Part shown: piece after piece, positions 1-13,800 of the stretch
How the letters are laid out: each line of letters begins with the position of its first letter
Numbering within the stretch: position 1 is the first letter of the stretch
Origin: Blepharisma japonicum
Taxonomy: Eukaryota > Ciliophora > Heterotrichea > Heterotrichida > Blepharismidae
DNA length: 64,000 nucleotides
Assembly: GCA_949751835.1 (NCBI GenBank)
Contig: CATKHK010000131.1
Span: 1 to 64,000, forward strand
Direction: 5' to 3'
Notes under the pieces: model-generated
What the model saw: only the letters and a program-made list of their open reading frames with translations
What the model was told of the DNA's origin: nothing
The model's database searches: none
Made by a program: the position numbers and the translations under genes

Positions 1-3000
1 AGTTTAATTATGGAAATACAATTATATCACTAGAAAATAAAATCATAAATTCGACTCTGGAAGCAAATGATTGTTTATTCGAATATAACACAGGATCATT
101 ATATTCGCTAGATAATGATTACGTTTTCGATAAACATACTATAGCTCGGCATAATTATTCACCAAGCTCAGGCGGGGTAATAAATATTAAAAATTCAGCA
201 ATTTTTTGCTCCAAAAATTCTTATTACTTTAACAATACTAGTAATTTGAATGGAGGTGTTGTTTCACTTAGCTCAGAATCTCAATTTTTTTGCAATTATT
301 GTAATTTTACACAAAACCATGCTGGCTCTTCAGGAGGTGCTATATACGCAGATTCAGATTCTATTTTTTTCCTTATCAGCTCTATTTTATCCAAAAATTC
401 TTGCCAAAATACCGGATCTGTTATATTTTTAGTCAGCACTGCATCTAGCTCAATAATAAATGGTTCTGAAATAACAGAAAATCACTCATATAGTGAAGGG
501 ACAATATGTCTTTCTTCATCTCAAATTAACATTTATTCCACAAAAATATATAAAAACTCAGCTGAGAGCAATCCAAGTATACAGTTAGAAGATTCAAAAA
601 TAACGCTTATTGACTCTGAATTTTCAAACCAAGCATGCGACCAAGGATGCTTCCTTAACTTAGGAGCGAGCTATGCGAAGATAATTAATTGTAAATTTTC
701 AAATGGATATTCAAACCTTTCTGGAGCTGCTATATACACGACTTTCAGCACCTTGGATGTTTTAAATTCAAATTTTTCTGAACTTTACACGAGTGCTAGT
801 GGAGGAGCAATATATTTAGACGAGGAAAGTACTATTTTCGTAGAAAAATCAACATTTGGTAAAATGAATTCTTCTTTTGACTTATCTTTAAGTACTATTA
901 AAATCTCAAAATCTTCTTTCAAGGATTATTTGAATTCTGCGATTTTAGCATCACAATCAGAACTAGAAATTACAAATTCTGAGTTTTTAGAAGGCCTTGG
1001 AGTTAATGGAGGCGCTATATTTTGTTCAAAATGCTCCAGAGTATCAGTGAGCTCATCTTTATTTGCAAATAATTCAGCAGAGAATGGTGGAGCAATTTAT
1101 ATTGAAAATAAGGGACTAGGGCCTGAGTCTAATCAACTAGCTATTGCATCATCTTTATTTGTCTCAAATACTGCAGGCAATGGTGGGGCAATTTGAGCAA
1201 ATAATGCTGCGCTACAAATAAATTCTTCAAATTTTAGTGAAAACTATGCTGAGGCAGTTAAAACTGCATCGCTTCAAGAAATAAAGGATGGAGTAGGTGG
1301 CGCAATAAAAGTAAGCTGCCAGGATTCAGATTTTATTTGTAATTTTGAGTTATCATCAAATTCTTTTAACAACAATAGTGCAGTTTATAACGGTGGAGCT
1401 ATAAGCTGAGATGACTCAAAGCCTCTATTCAGTCTCAATACTTTTCAAAATAACTCCGCACAGTATGGAGAAGACATTGCTTCATTTCCCACAATGATCG
1501 TTTTTATCAATACCAGTATTGATAAGCATCTTTGAATGAAAGATCCTGTAGATAGCTATTTAGATTTAACGCTAAACAATATTGCATCTGGACAAAATAG
1601 AAATCCAAACCTAACCTTTGCATTAGTTGACGATCTATACCAAATAATAACTACAGATATTACAAGCCAAGCCAAAATGCAATCAGAAAACAATGATGTA
1701 ATTGTTTCTGGTACTTCTATTGCTACTTCAAAAAATGGGATATTTTACTTTGACAGTTATATAATTGCAGCAAAGCCAGGGTCTTCTAGCAAGATTGCTA
1801 TAATATGCCCAACAATTGATATCTCAAAAAGTAAAACCTCGTCCAATGTTCTGCTCATGTCAACTAGTTTTTACATAAATGCAAATTTTAGATATTGCGA
1901 AGCAGGAGAAGCAGCTGTTGGCTTAAATTGTGAGATTTGCCCCAAATTTTATTATAATATAGATGCGAAATACTCTAAGTGTTTAGATTGCCCTTCTTCT
2001 GCAGTTTGCTATGGGAGTTATAAAATGGTTCCAAAATCAGGATATTGAAGAGATAATAAATTTACAGATGTATTCTGAAAATGCCCATATTCATCTGCTT
2101 GCTTGGGATCCCCCGACTCTAATAATATTTCATTTACAGGAATATGCAAAAAAGGATATCAAAGTAATATGTGTAATTCTTGTGAAAAGAGTTATTCGAG
2201 ATTATATAAAAATCAATGCCAAGCTTGTCTTAGTAAATCTAACAACATTTTTAGATGACTTGGAATTTTTATTTTATTGATTTTAATCATGATGGCAATT
2301 ATAAAATCCGTCAGGAAATTTGCACTAGAGGCAAAGTCTTCACTGTCAATTTATATAAAAATTTTTTGGAGTTATTTACAAATCATGATTATTATTGCGA
2401 CTTTCAATTTAAATTGACCACCAGAACTTTTGAAATTTTTTAATGCTCAAACATCAATTGATTACATCGGAACTCAGCTCTTTTCTTTTGGCTGTTTTCT
2501 ACAATCTTTAGAGTCAAAGAGAAAAATTTATTTTTACCAAATTTTAATCACAAGCTTAACTCCATTTTTAGTTGTTTTAGCATGCTTTATTTCATGATCA
2601 ATGATTTATATTATTAAGAGAAAAAATATAAAGGAAATGAAAAATGATTATATATCAACGTGTATTATTTTGATATTTTTAATCCATCCTAGCTTCTTAG
2701 GCATGATGTTTAATATATTCAGTTGCAAAGAAATTAATTCTGGAGAATTTTGGCTAAATTCTGATCTAGGGATTAGATGCTGGGATCGCGATCATTTATT
2801 TTACGCCCTGCTGTTAGCTCTTCCTAGTATAATTATTTGAGCTATAGTAGTTCCAGAACTTTGCCTAGCAAATCTGGTAAAAAATAGGACTTTATTAAAA
2901 AAAGTCCCAATTAAACTAAGGTATGGATTTTTATTTTATGGGTATAGATCTAAGTTTTATTACTGGGAATTTGTGATTTTATATTATAAATCCATTTTAG

Positions 3001-3518
3001 TAGGCTGCTCAGCATTTTTGTCAAATGTGTCAATAAGTGTTCAATCTCTTACAGTAGCCATTTTAATGATTTTATTCTTTTACATACAGACTAGAAATCT
3101 ACCATTTACTGAACCATTATTTAATAAAGCAGAAAATTTTTCAAGATTAGTTTCTCTTATAACTATTTTAGCTGGTATTTTCTTTATCACCGATGATTTA
3201 GATTATACGTCTGTACTATTGCTTTTACTAGTTGTATTATTTTTAAACGCTATTTTTATAATTTGGATTATATGAATATTTTTAGCTCAATTTTCTTTTT
3301 TCAAAAAATCGTTTTCAATAATTATTAGAATTTTATATTCAAATCGTGAAAGAGCATATATAATAGAAGACGCTAATTCAGATATTAATTCAGATATAAA
3401 TTTCAAAATCGATAATTATCAAAGCATAGATGTGATTAATTCTACAGGAATTAAAGAAATTATCTCTAATGAACGAGATCCCTGCCCTTCAGATCAGAGT
3501 ATAGAGAGTAAAAACTAA
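1..3518 (+). CDS. A1: type-A LNR/beta-helix/multi-TM surface protein, 5' truncated by window edge
   Basis: This is the C-terminal half (about 1,171 residues) of a type-A family member. It enters the window in frame (first full codon at base 3) and ends at TAA 3516-3518. TGA must be read as Trp at several places, for example 1194-1196 and 2046-2048. Beta-helix repeats with GGA[IV] and FxxN run to about base 1500. The 'ASGQN...FALVDDLYQIITTD' module follows at about 1575-1880, then the ephrin-receptor-like Cys domain (CEICPKFYYN, CLDCPSSAVCYG, GYWRDN) at about 1890-2250. About nine hydrophobic segments lie between 2250 and 3310, including FYYWEFVILYYK. The last 65 or so residues form a polar tail ending SDQSIESKN. 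No internal stop or frameshift was seen. The signal peptide and LNR head lie outside the window. A plasma-membrane receptor or adhesin role is inferred from architecture. Confidence 0.9.
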
Positions 3519-3706
3519 GAGAAAAATTTTTACATTTATGGGGATTTAAGTTCTATCTAAAATTTATTTTTAGATTCAAAAATTACTAAATTCTTGAGTT
3601 TATACTCTAATTAACTCATTAATGCTGTAAATTTAATCCTTCTTTGCATAAGAAAGTATTTCATTGCTACTTTAATCTTACTTGATAAAATATAATTAAC
3701 AGTTTG
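3519..3706. other. A1-A2 intergenic spacer (188 bp)
   Basis: A short AT-rich gap between the TAA of A1 and the ATG of A2. It must hold the 3' end signals of A1 and the promoter of A2. I recognise no specific motif. Confidence 0.5.
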
Positions 3707-6700
3707 ATGCAATTTTTAGTGATTTATGTATTTTTCCTCAATGTTCAGAGCAAAGACTTAACATGCGATTTATCTCTTTGCCCAGATATTATTGTAACAA
3801 TAATTTAGAAAGGCGACCATAGATGCCATCCCGAATGCATGAGCTCATCTTGCAATTATGACACAAATTTTGAATTAGATGGAACAGTTTTGAAAGAAAG
3901 CTCAGATTGCTACGGATATTGTGTCAGTCATGACGGCTGCAACCCAGAAAATCTTGGAAATGGATCTTGTGATGAGTCTTGCAATACAGAAAATTGCGGA
4001 TTTGACTGGGGAGATTGCCTTTGTGCTCCTGGGTGTTTAAATTCTATGATGGGAGATGGAAATTGTGATGAGGAGTGTAACAGTTGAGACTGTGACCTTG
4101 ATAATCATGACTGCGGGGCATGTGCGTCAGAATGCTTTCCAATTATGCTTGGAAATGGGGTTTGTGATCCTGAATGCAATAACGAAGACTGCTTATATGA
4201 TTATAATGATTGCCAATGTGCAGAAAACTGCTTATGAACTGATTATGGGGCTTGCAAGCCAGAATGCATGGTCGCAAGCTGTAATTTTGATAAAGTTGAT
4301 CAGTATCCTGATAACTGATGCTCTAATTCTTCATTAGCTATTTTCTCCTCCTATCAGCAAATCATTCGAGGTGATTTTTCATACGTAACTCATCTTGAAG
4401 ACTGCTATTTAGCTTCAAATTTCAATTGTACATTGGAAAAAGCCTTTTCCCTATCAGAATGCTACAATGAATGTAATATTATTGAATGCAATTATGCAAA
4501 TGGCAACTGTAATACTGAAACCCCTGATGATTTATTCTGTGAGCGTTCTTATAAATATTCAGGTGGCTGCATATCTTGCAAAAAATATTATCATAGCATT
4601 CTATCAAATGGAGTTTGCATCAAGATAAGTGGCTATTTTTACCCATTTCGATTTCCTGATAATGCTTATGTTTATTATACACAAGTTGACAAATCTTCGA
4701 AGGAAAACCCACATATTTATTTTATATGGCCTATCGGAAACTCAGGACCAGAATGAGGATATGGAACTATTTACACTCCTTGGGAAACTATCACTGCTCT
4801 TTCCAGAGTTCAATATAAATATATAACTGTTTATTTATTAGAAAGTGATAATTATTTTGCAAGAGTATTCCCAATACCAGGTACATCCGGAATAGGCGGA
4901 TATAGATCTTTTAATACAAAAATTATTTTTAACAGTTTTTCTATGAAATATGTAAAAATTACAACTTTGAATAGCACAATAACTTATCATAGGGCCTTTG
5001 ATGATAGAAGTGACAGTACATTTTTATTTTATTTGGAAAATGTTAAAAACTTGGAAATAAGTAACGTTATTTTTGACTGAAAAAATACAGTCAGCAACTG
5101 CAATGATGAAAACTATTGTGATTATTGTCCTTTTGCTATTTATGATTCTGCATCTGGCATGCATTATAATGATAGGGGAGAAAATTTAACCGATTTTTTA
5201 TCGTCAAAATGATGCCAAAATGATAACAATAAAAACTTTTTCCATCTTGTGAATAGCAACTTGGCATTAACTAATGTAACTTTTATCAATTTTCGAAGTG
5301 GGTTTAATTCGATCATATATGCTGAAAATGGAAATGTGACTTTGAATAATGTTACTTTTGATAATATTAAAGTGTATGATGGCGATAGTTCTGGAGTTAT
5401 AATATGGAATGGAACGAATAATTCGAGCTATAATTCTGGTAGCTTAAAGTTTGAAAATGGTATTGTAAATAGGTTAAATAATGGCTATGAACTTAAAGAC
5501 ACTATTAATACTAAAGGATTCTTGCATGCCATCAATATTACTTCAGCACTATTTCGAAATGTTGATTTCAGGAATAATGTAATGTTGAGAGAATCGGTAA
5601 CAGGCTTAAATAGTGCTTCAATGTTGTTTTTAAATTTATTTCAAGCACTTTGAATAGATTCTTGCTCTTTTGTGTATAATTATTGTGATTTAGGAATAAT
5701 CAATTTACAGCAGCAGTATAATTATTTTTCTCTTGAAACAAATGATTTAAAAGAAATCATTTATTCAACACTGAATCATGTGCATATTAAAAACTCTAGT
5801 TTTATATCAAATTATGGGAAAAAAGCTGGAATCTTGTATGCGAAATATGATTATGAAAGCAAAAACTTTCTTATTGAAAATTCTTCTTTTATTATGAATG
5901 GCATTGAGAATGGACCTTTAATTTATATTGAGAGTAATAATGCAGATGAAAGCTTTTCTAAAGATAATATAATAAGCTTAGCTCAAGCTGATGGTGAATT
6001 TATAGATACAGTTTATTTAGCTAAATGAGCCAAATTCTTCAACTTAACATTGCTTGAAAATTATTCAGGAAAAGCAGGGCTGATAGAAATTACAAAAATG
6101 ATTAATTTGGAGCTAAAAAACATTAATATTAACTCAAACGGATTAATTTTAGCTGAAGATGTGAATATAAATACAATTCTTTTAAACCATTATATTGATG
6201 ATCCCGATATGTATATCAAGCTAAATTTCACTAATCCACCTGATTTGGACTGCGAATATCTTTCTTCAATTTCAGATTCCATCAATTTAAACATAAAAAA
6301 TGCAAATATTCTTAAAAATAACTGTAAAAGCTCTTCTCCAAGTATTATAATATCTAATACAACAAATACAAACATAAATTCATCACTATTTGCAGAAAAT
6401 ACTGGCTCAGGAAGCACTAGTGTTTGTTTAACTATTCTTGGAGATTCATTGACTTTTATAGCCAATTCTAAATTTAATGCAAATAAAAATAGTCACTCTG
6501 GCAGCCCAGGCGCGCTAAGTTGCTCCTCCAATTTATTACTACAAAATTGTTTATTTGTTGACAATTCTGGAGATTCTGGAGGAGCTATTTGCTTCACAGG
6601 CCAAAATCTAACAATCTTGTCATCAGAATTCACTTCCAATAAATCACCTAATTTATCAGGAGGAGCTATTTATTTTTTAGTCTCTTTAAATGCTGTTGAA

Positions 6701-9700
6701 GCCTTATTACTTTCTATTACTGACTCCACTTTTTCTAATAATTTTTGTTCAGCTAATGGTGGAGGGATTTTTATTCACCGAAATACTCCTTTAGAGCCTA
6801 TTTTATCAATTTTTATTTCAAATGCTAATTTTTCTAATAATGAAGCTTTAGATGGTTCTTGTGTTTATGTTGATAATGATATTACTCTATCCTCTGATTC
6901 ATTAATGTTTAATTGCAATTTTGAAGAAAACAAAGCAAATTTTGCAGGCGCATTTTCAGCTTTTTATAAGTATGGAGTGTTCTCTTTTAGCCAATGCAAA
7001 TTTCTAAAAAATGTTGGGCTTTATGGCTCTGCAATTGACATATCTATTGGTGAAGATAATGAGAAAAAATCATCCAAAATAATTTTAAATTCTTGCTTGT
7101 TTCAATATAATTCTGGGATGGCAACTATATCAATTGATGATTCGAATGCAAACTCTACTCTGGAATCAAATGATTGCTTATTTGAATATAATGTTGGATC
7201 AGTATTTTTAATCGATAGCGATTATATCGCGGATAAAAATTCTATTATCCAGCATAATACTTCTCCTATCTCTGGAGGGGCATTCAATCTAAAGAATTTT
7301 GCAATTTTCAAATCTGAAAACACAACATATTTTAATTGTAGCAGCAATCTTAATGGTGGAGTAGCTTCAATCAGCTTAGAATCTCAATTTCATTGCTTTT
7401 ATTGCAAATTTATCAAAAATAATGCAGGTTCTTCTGGCGGTGTTATATATGCTGACTCAAATGCACAATTCTTTATCGTAAGTTCAGATTTGACTCAAAA
7501 CTCTTGCCAAAACATAGGATCGGCTATATTCATGGCAAGCACATTGGTGGGCTCATTAGTATACGAATCTGATATAAGTGATAACTATTCATATAATGAA
7601 GGAACTATCTCTCTTTCATCGTCATCTATTTCAATATTTTCGACAAAAATATCAAAAAATTCTTGTGGTGGAGAAGGGACAGGGATTGAGCTAGAAGATT
7701 CGAACGCTACAATCATGGATACAACTTTTTCTGACCAAAAAGGAGTCCAGGGGAGCTTTATTCTTATGGGTGCAAGTAATGTAAAAATCACAAATACAAG
7801 TTTTTCTAATGGATTTTCTATTAATTCAGGTGCTGCGATATATGCGATATCTAGCAGCTTAGAGATTATTAATTCTACATTTTCAGATTTATATACTAGT
7901 ATTTATGGTGGAGGTGCAATTTATTTATATGAAGAAAGTAGCATGCATCTGGAAAACTCGAGTTTTATAAATTTAAACTCCGCAATTGATTTATCATCAA
8001 GCTTCATTAATATTTCAGATTCGTCATTTAAGAATTATTCAAGCGTTGCGATTTTCGCAACACAAACTGATTTACTTGTAGCAAGGTCGAAATTTTCAGA
8101 TGGCTTAGGAATCAATGGAGGAGCTATTTATTGTTTGCAGTGCAATAATATTTCTATTGTTTCATCTTTACTTATGAATAACCTCGCAGAAAATGGTGGA
8201 GCTATTTATGTCGAAAATGAAGCAGATCATCTTGCTTCATCTCAGTGCAATATTATATCTTCGTCATTCATATCAAATAGAGCTGGTAACGGTGGTGCAA
8301 TTTGTACAAAAAATATAAATTTACATATTTCCGAATCAGAATTCATAGGAAATAATGCTAGGTCTTGGAAGACTGAGACACTTCAAGATATAATTGATGG
8401 AATTGGAGGAGCAATAAAAATGAAATGTGAGGATACAAAAATCAGCTGCAAATTTGATATTTCCTCAAATAATTTTATCAACAATAGCGCAGTTTATAAT
8501 GGAGGAGCTATTAATTGAGAAGACTCAAAGCCCTTATTCTTAAACAATACTTTTAGAAATAATTCAGCTAAATATGGAGCAGACATTGCTTCATTTCCAG
8601 TTATGATGATTTTTTTCAATAATACAAAAAGTCGATTTTTAGACACTCAATCTTTTTCCGAAAATAGTACAAGTTTAACTCTTAATGATGTTGCCTCAGG
8701 GCAAAAAGATAACCCACCTTTAGCCTTTGCGTTAGTAGACGATATTTATCAAATTATTACAACAGATATTAAAAGTCAAGCTCAGTTGCAACCAACAAAT
8801 AATGATGCAATAATTTCTGGAACTTCAATAGCTTATTCAAAAAATGGGATTTATTATTTTGATAAGTATATAATTTCTTCAAAACCTGGCTCATCGACAC
8901 ATATTAGTTTAGTATCTTCAGCAATAGCTTCATCAAATATTTCTGCATTTTCTATTTATGTCAATCTACGATTATGTGAAATCGGAGAAGCGACTGTAGG
9001 CTTAAGCTGTGAAAAATGCCCAAAATCTTATTATAATATAGATGCTGAAAATTCTAAATGCTTAGATTGTCCTTCCTCTGCTATTTGCTATGGAAACTAC
9101 ACAATGGTTCCAAAGCCAGGGCATTGGAGAGATAATAAATTCACAGATCATTTTTGAAAATGCCCATATTCTTCTGCTTGCTTGGGATCTCCAAATTTAT
9201 CCAATATCTCTTTTACGGGAACTTGTAAGAAAGGATACGAAAATAATATGTGCCATTCATGTGGACATGGCTATTCGAGGCTCTATAAAAATGAATGTCA
9301 AGCTTGCCCTCATTTAGTAAGCAATATTTTCAGATGGTTTGGGATTTTTATATTTTTAATTTTTATTGCACTAGCTATTCTCAAAACTACCAGAAATTCT
9401 GCTTTAAGACCCTCATCAGTCTCATCAATCTACATTAAAATTTTTTGAAATTATTTACAAATTATGATTATTATTGCAACTTTTAATTTAAATTGGCCAT
9501 CTCAAGCAATTCAATTTTTCTATATCCAAACCTGTCTTGATTACATTGGAGCTCAACTGTTTTCTTTTGATTGCTTTTTACAGTCATCAATCCCAAAGCA
9601 CAAAGTTTATTATGATAAAATTTTAATCACAAGCATAACGCCTCTCGCCATTAAATTGGCCAGCTTTTTCTTGTGACTAATTATATACAAAGTAAGTAAA

Positions 9701-10645
9701 AAACGAATAAAAGAAATATGAGACGATTATATATCAACATGTGTTGTTTTATTGTTTCTAATTCACCCAACTATTATTGGCACTATGTTTAGTGTTTATA
9801 GTTGCAAAGAAATTAATCCTGGGGAATATTGGCTTAATGCTGATCTTGGAATTAGGTGCTGAGACCATGATCATGTGTTTTACGCATTTTCGATAGCTCT
9901 GCCAACAATATTTATATGGCTTATTATACTGCCTGCTATTTGTCTTGTAAATTTAATAAAAAATAAGAATGTCCTGAACGAAGTCCCATTTAGAATGAGA
10001 TATGGATTCTTATGCAATGGATATCGCTCAAAACTTTACTACTGGGAATTTTTGGTATTATATTATAAAGTCATTCTCATAGGCTGCGCTGTGTTTTTAT
10101 CTAATATCTCAATAAATATTCAAGCTATTACAGTAGCGATCTTACTCGCCTTGTTTCTACATCTACAAGCTAAAAATCAGCCTTTTATAGAAGATTTTTT
10201 AAATAAAACTGAGACATTTTCTAGGATAGTATTGCTAACAACTATTTTGGCAGGCCTTTTCTTTTTAACAGATGATCTAGATACATTGAGCACAATTCTT
10301 ATACTTTTTGTGTTATTGATTTCAAATATTTTGTTTATTTTATATATTTTTCTGAAGCTTCTAAGGCAGCTTTCTTTTGCTAATAAAATTATTGCCGTTT
10401 TATCAAGAATTTTGCATTTTAGAAAAGAAAGAAAATACGTTTATATAGAAAAAGAGCAAATTATATCCGATGAGAACAATCATGATTATAAAATTGTCCC
10501 TTTTCAAAGTAGTAAATTTTCCAGCACAGTTATATTTGGAGATAGTTCAAATATTGATTTATCGAAAGAAATTAACAAAAATGCAAGTATGTCGCTTGAA
10601 ATTGCTCCACATAATTCAGAACAAAGTGAATCATCTGATAATTAA
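3707..10645 (+). CDS. A2: type-A giant LNR/beta-helix/multi-TM surface protein (2,307 aa)
   Basis: Complete type-A gene with one 15-nt intron (3794-3808). The ATG at 3707 begins a signal peptide (MQFLVIYVFFLNVQS, residues 1-15). LNR-like modules follow at residues 20-265, for example GNGSCDESCNTENCGFDWGDC split by spacing typical of Notch LNRs. A GYGTIYTPWETI segment near residue 350 resembles the start of beta-helix domains. The beta-helix spans about residues 500-1625, with GGAIY repeated roughly every 25-60 residues. 'ASGQKDNPPLAFALVDD' lies near 1660 and the ephrin-receptor-like Cys domain at 1750-1870. About nine TM segments cover 1870-2232, with LYYWEFLVLYYK before TM6. The cytosolic tail ends HNSEQSESSDN, stop TAA 10643-10645. 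Many Trp codons are TGA. I found no in-frame TAA or TAG outside the intron. A surface receptor or adhesin role is inference. Confidence 0.93.
3794..3808 (+). other. 15-nt intron of A2
   Basis: The sequence is gtaacaataatttag: GT at the start, A at position 10, AG at the end. It is phase 0, directly after CPDII. Unspliced it would put TAA/TAG in frame. All intact family heads have a 15-nt GT-AG segment at this position. Confidence 0.93.
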
Positions 10646-10872
10646 GTATAATTTTATTTTTAAAAAGAATAGTAATTCATTTTTAATTTTTATAAGTTAA
10701 AAGAAACCTTGTTTAATATATATAGGAGAATAAAAAAAGGCAATCATACTGAAATAGACCAATATTTATAAGCTTGCTTATATAAAAATCTATCTTTATA
10801 AAATTGATTTTTGAGTTTTTTTATAAAAATTATTTTTTAATAAGCTTAAGTTTAAACTTTCATTATTCAAAG
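10646..10872. other. A2-B3 intergenic spacer (227 bp)
   Basis: AT-rich spacer without recognisable genes. An in-frame upstream ATG at 10804 would add 23 residues to B3, but ATG 10873 gives a compact signal peptide that aligns with the paralogs. Confidence 0.5.
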
Positions 10873-13800
10873 ATGTATTTGATTTTGATACTTTTTATAC
10901 CAGCTCTAAGTATTGAGTTAGCCTGCAATCTCCATGAATGCCCACCAATATTCGTAATTTCTAAGCAGCAAGGAGACGGCACTTGTAATTTAAGCTGTAT
11001 GAGTCCTTATTGCAAGTTTGATTCAGGAGGCCTTTTCAATAATCGAAATGACATCGATAAATCAGATTGCTACAATGATTGCCATTCAAATCCTTATTAC
11101 GCTTGCGACGATGTTTATATTACCGACATATGTTTAAAACATTGCAATAAAATAGAGTGCGGTTGAGACTTTGGGATGTGTGGATACTGCAATAGCTTAT
11201 GTGACTTATATTTAGGCAAAAAATCTCAATTAGGAGGTGAGTGTGATCCAGAATGTAATACAGTATCTTGCTATTATGATGCGCTTGCCTGCTCTGATTG
11301 TGCTGAAGGATGTAATTCAACTATATGAGGAGATGGGGTATGCAATAAAGAATGCCACAACACTGAATGCAACTTTGATAATGGAGATTGCTTGAACTCC
11401 ACCTGCGCCCCGAATTGTTACACTTGGATGATTGGAAATTCTATTTGCGATGAAGCTTGTAATGTGGAAGAGTGTAATTTTGATGTATATGACTGTGACT
11501 GTTCTCCTGGTTGTTTTGATTCGCTATTAGCAAACCAAGTATGTGATGAAGTTTGCAATAATCAAGCCTGCAATTTTGATAATGGTATTTGTGGATATTG
11601 TGCAAGCGGATGCTATTTGGATATGCTTAGAAATGATGTATGTGATGATCTTTGTAATAATTTTGACTGTAAATATGATTTTTATGCTTGCGGATGCAGT
11701 GAAAATTGTAAAGCAGAAAATTATGGGAACTGTAAATCTGAATGCTTAGTAGGAGACTGTAAGTATGATCAAATAAGCACAGATCCTAATAAAAGATGCA
11801 ATGATGATAATTTAATTTTATTTACTATTTATCAGCAAGTTATACTTAACGATACTAATCGTGCAGTTACTTTTGATAATTGTTCGATGGTATCTAATTC
11901 TACTTGTAACTTATCAATGGCAATGGATCCTAAATCCTGCTATTCCGAATGCTATTTTCGGGAATGTAATTATGGTTTATGTGATTTTGAAGAAAATAAC
12001 TGCTCAAATATACCTGATGAAGCTTCAAATTTGTGCAATCAATGCAACGGCTTTCAATATTGTTCTCCTTGTCAGGAAGAATCTTCATTTTGCTTATCAT
12101 TTATTTTATTTGATTTTGAATTTACATATAATAGCTCTTATATTTGCAATCAAAATCTTTCTCCTGAAAAGTTAGATTACACTCAAAAATGCTATAAATC
12201 AGGAGGGATTTCTGATTTTTATATTTGACATGTCATTTCCACTCAAAAAGGATCTTTTCCAATTGGAGATGGAAGTATTTATACTCCATTTGAGACTCTT
12301 GATTATGCATTAGAATCCATATCAAATCTAAAGACGCAGACAAATCTTTTGTATTTAGCTAATGATGGAAATTATTCCTTGACTGATTGTGAAGCCTTAT
12401 CTTCAGATAGATTAAACTTTACCTTTACTACTTATGATGGCACTGCCATTATCATAAAAATGGATGGCTGAGCTAAATTTTCATGTGAAATTTCTGGGAA
12501 AATTAAATTTGAAAATGTGATTTTTGATGGATCAGGACAGTTTGCTACTTGCAATAATTCTATATATTGTGAGTATTGTTCATATAATACTTATAATGAG
12601 ACTGATGGATTTTATTATAATGATAGAAATGAAGCTGTAAATGAAGAATTCCCTTCAAGTTATTGTGAAAATGATAATGATAATACTTATAGTTTATTTC
12701 AATTGAAGAACAGTGATTTTGAATTGAAAAATGTAGAAATAAAAAACTGAAGGTTCAATTATGATTCTATTATTGCAGGCTCTGGGTCTTTGAGGTTAAT
12801 TAAAGTCAACTTTGAGAATATAAGACTAAAAGGAGCTGAAGCTAACGCAGTTATAGTAAATTCTGGGATGGATATTATTTATTATGGAGGCTCTGTAAGG
12901 AAATTAAACAATGGATATGAGTTTGGTGACCTTATGGATTTTAGAGGATTTTTATACTCAACCTACGAATCAACAATTGAAATAAAAAATGTAACTTTTG
13001 AATACAATTTAGTTTATTTAAAACCTCAAAGCTATCTTTCAAGCGCATCGCTTATACATTTAAACTATATAAAGCGCATTGAAATAGAAAACTGTACTTT
13101 TATGTATAATTATTGTGAAACTGGGCTATTTTTTGCAGAACTAGATATCACTAGCTATGAAACTGCTCGCAATGAGACATATTATTTGACTTATTTAACA
13201 TTTACTCACATATATATTCACGATTCACGTTTTATATCGAATTATGGGAGTCGTGGAATAATTCATATAGACTTCATAGAAAAACTCCTAAATGTTCAAT
13301 TAAATAATTTAGTGTTTGAGTTTAATGGAGCAAAAACTAATTCTTTAGTTTACGTTAATAGCCCTTATATTTTGGATGAATATAAAACTAAAACCATAAG
13401 CAGACTGACATTGTCAACTTATAATACAATAACTGTCATTTTAATGCCAAGATGATGCCAAATGACAAATTTAACATTTAATTATAATCATGCTCAAAGT
13501 ATGATAACTGCTAACAATTTGGCTAATTTTGATTTGACAAATTTAAGTATAAACTCTAATGGGTCTCCAAATGAGGATAAAAATATTAATACTCTTTTGC
13601 TTGATTATTTTATCAAAAATAGAGACATCGAAGATTTATATATAAGTAAACTATTAATAAACCCAAAAGCTATTGATTGTGCATTCATGGTATCTATGCT
13701 AAATCCATATAATCTGGATATGTTTTATCTCACAATGACGAATAATATCTGCAGAAGTTCATCTCCAACTTTTAAAATTTATAACTCAAATATTACTGAT

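Noticed and set aside
250-432. Overlapping small open frames inside beta-helix coding (also near 23416, 24109, 32398, 40062)
   Set aside because: Out-of-frame shadows of repetitive Ser/Asn/Gly codons with no start context and no conservation pattern.
246-1500. Bacterial (chlamydial) origin for the GGAI-rich region
   Set aside because: Pmp-like repeats are the best description of the repeat type, but 15-nt introns, the TGA code, LNR modules and AT-rich composition are all eukaryotic and uniform along the genes, so there is no sign of recent bacterial transfer.
1194-2048. Many separate short genes, each ending at TGA
   Set aside because: The pieces continue in the same frame after each TGA, and paralogs have TGG at equivalent sites, so these are Trp codons within single genes.
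7141-8518. GGAI/FxxN repeats as simple tandem or CRISPR-like DNA repeats
   Set aside because: The units vary in length and DNA sequence; only the protein motif recurs, as expected for beta-helix turns.
10804-10872. Upstream ATG at 10804 as the start of B3
   Set aside because: It would put 23 polar and aromatic residues before the signal peptide; paralogs start at the position equivalent to 10873.
11120-11320. Minus-strand open frames opposite LNR regions (also near 28312, 36597, 37038, 44421, 54261)
   Set aside because: They mirror the strongly biased Cys/Asn/Asp codons of the LNR repeats on the plus strand; they have no independent domain and vanish where the repeats end.
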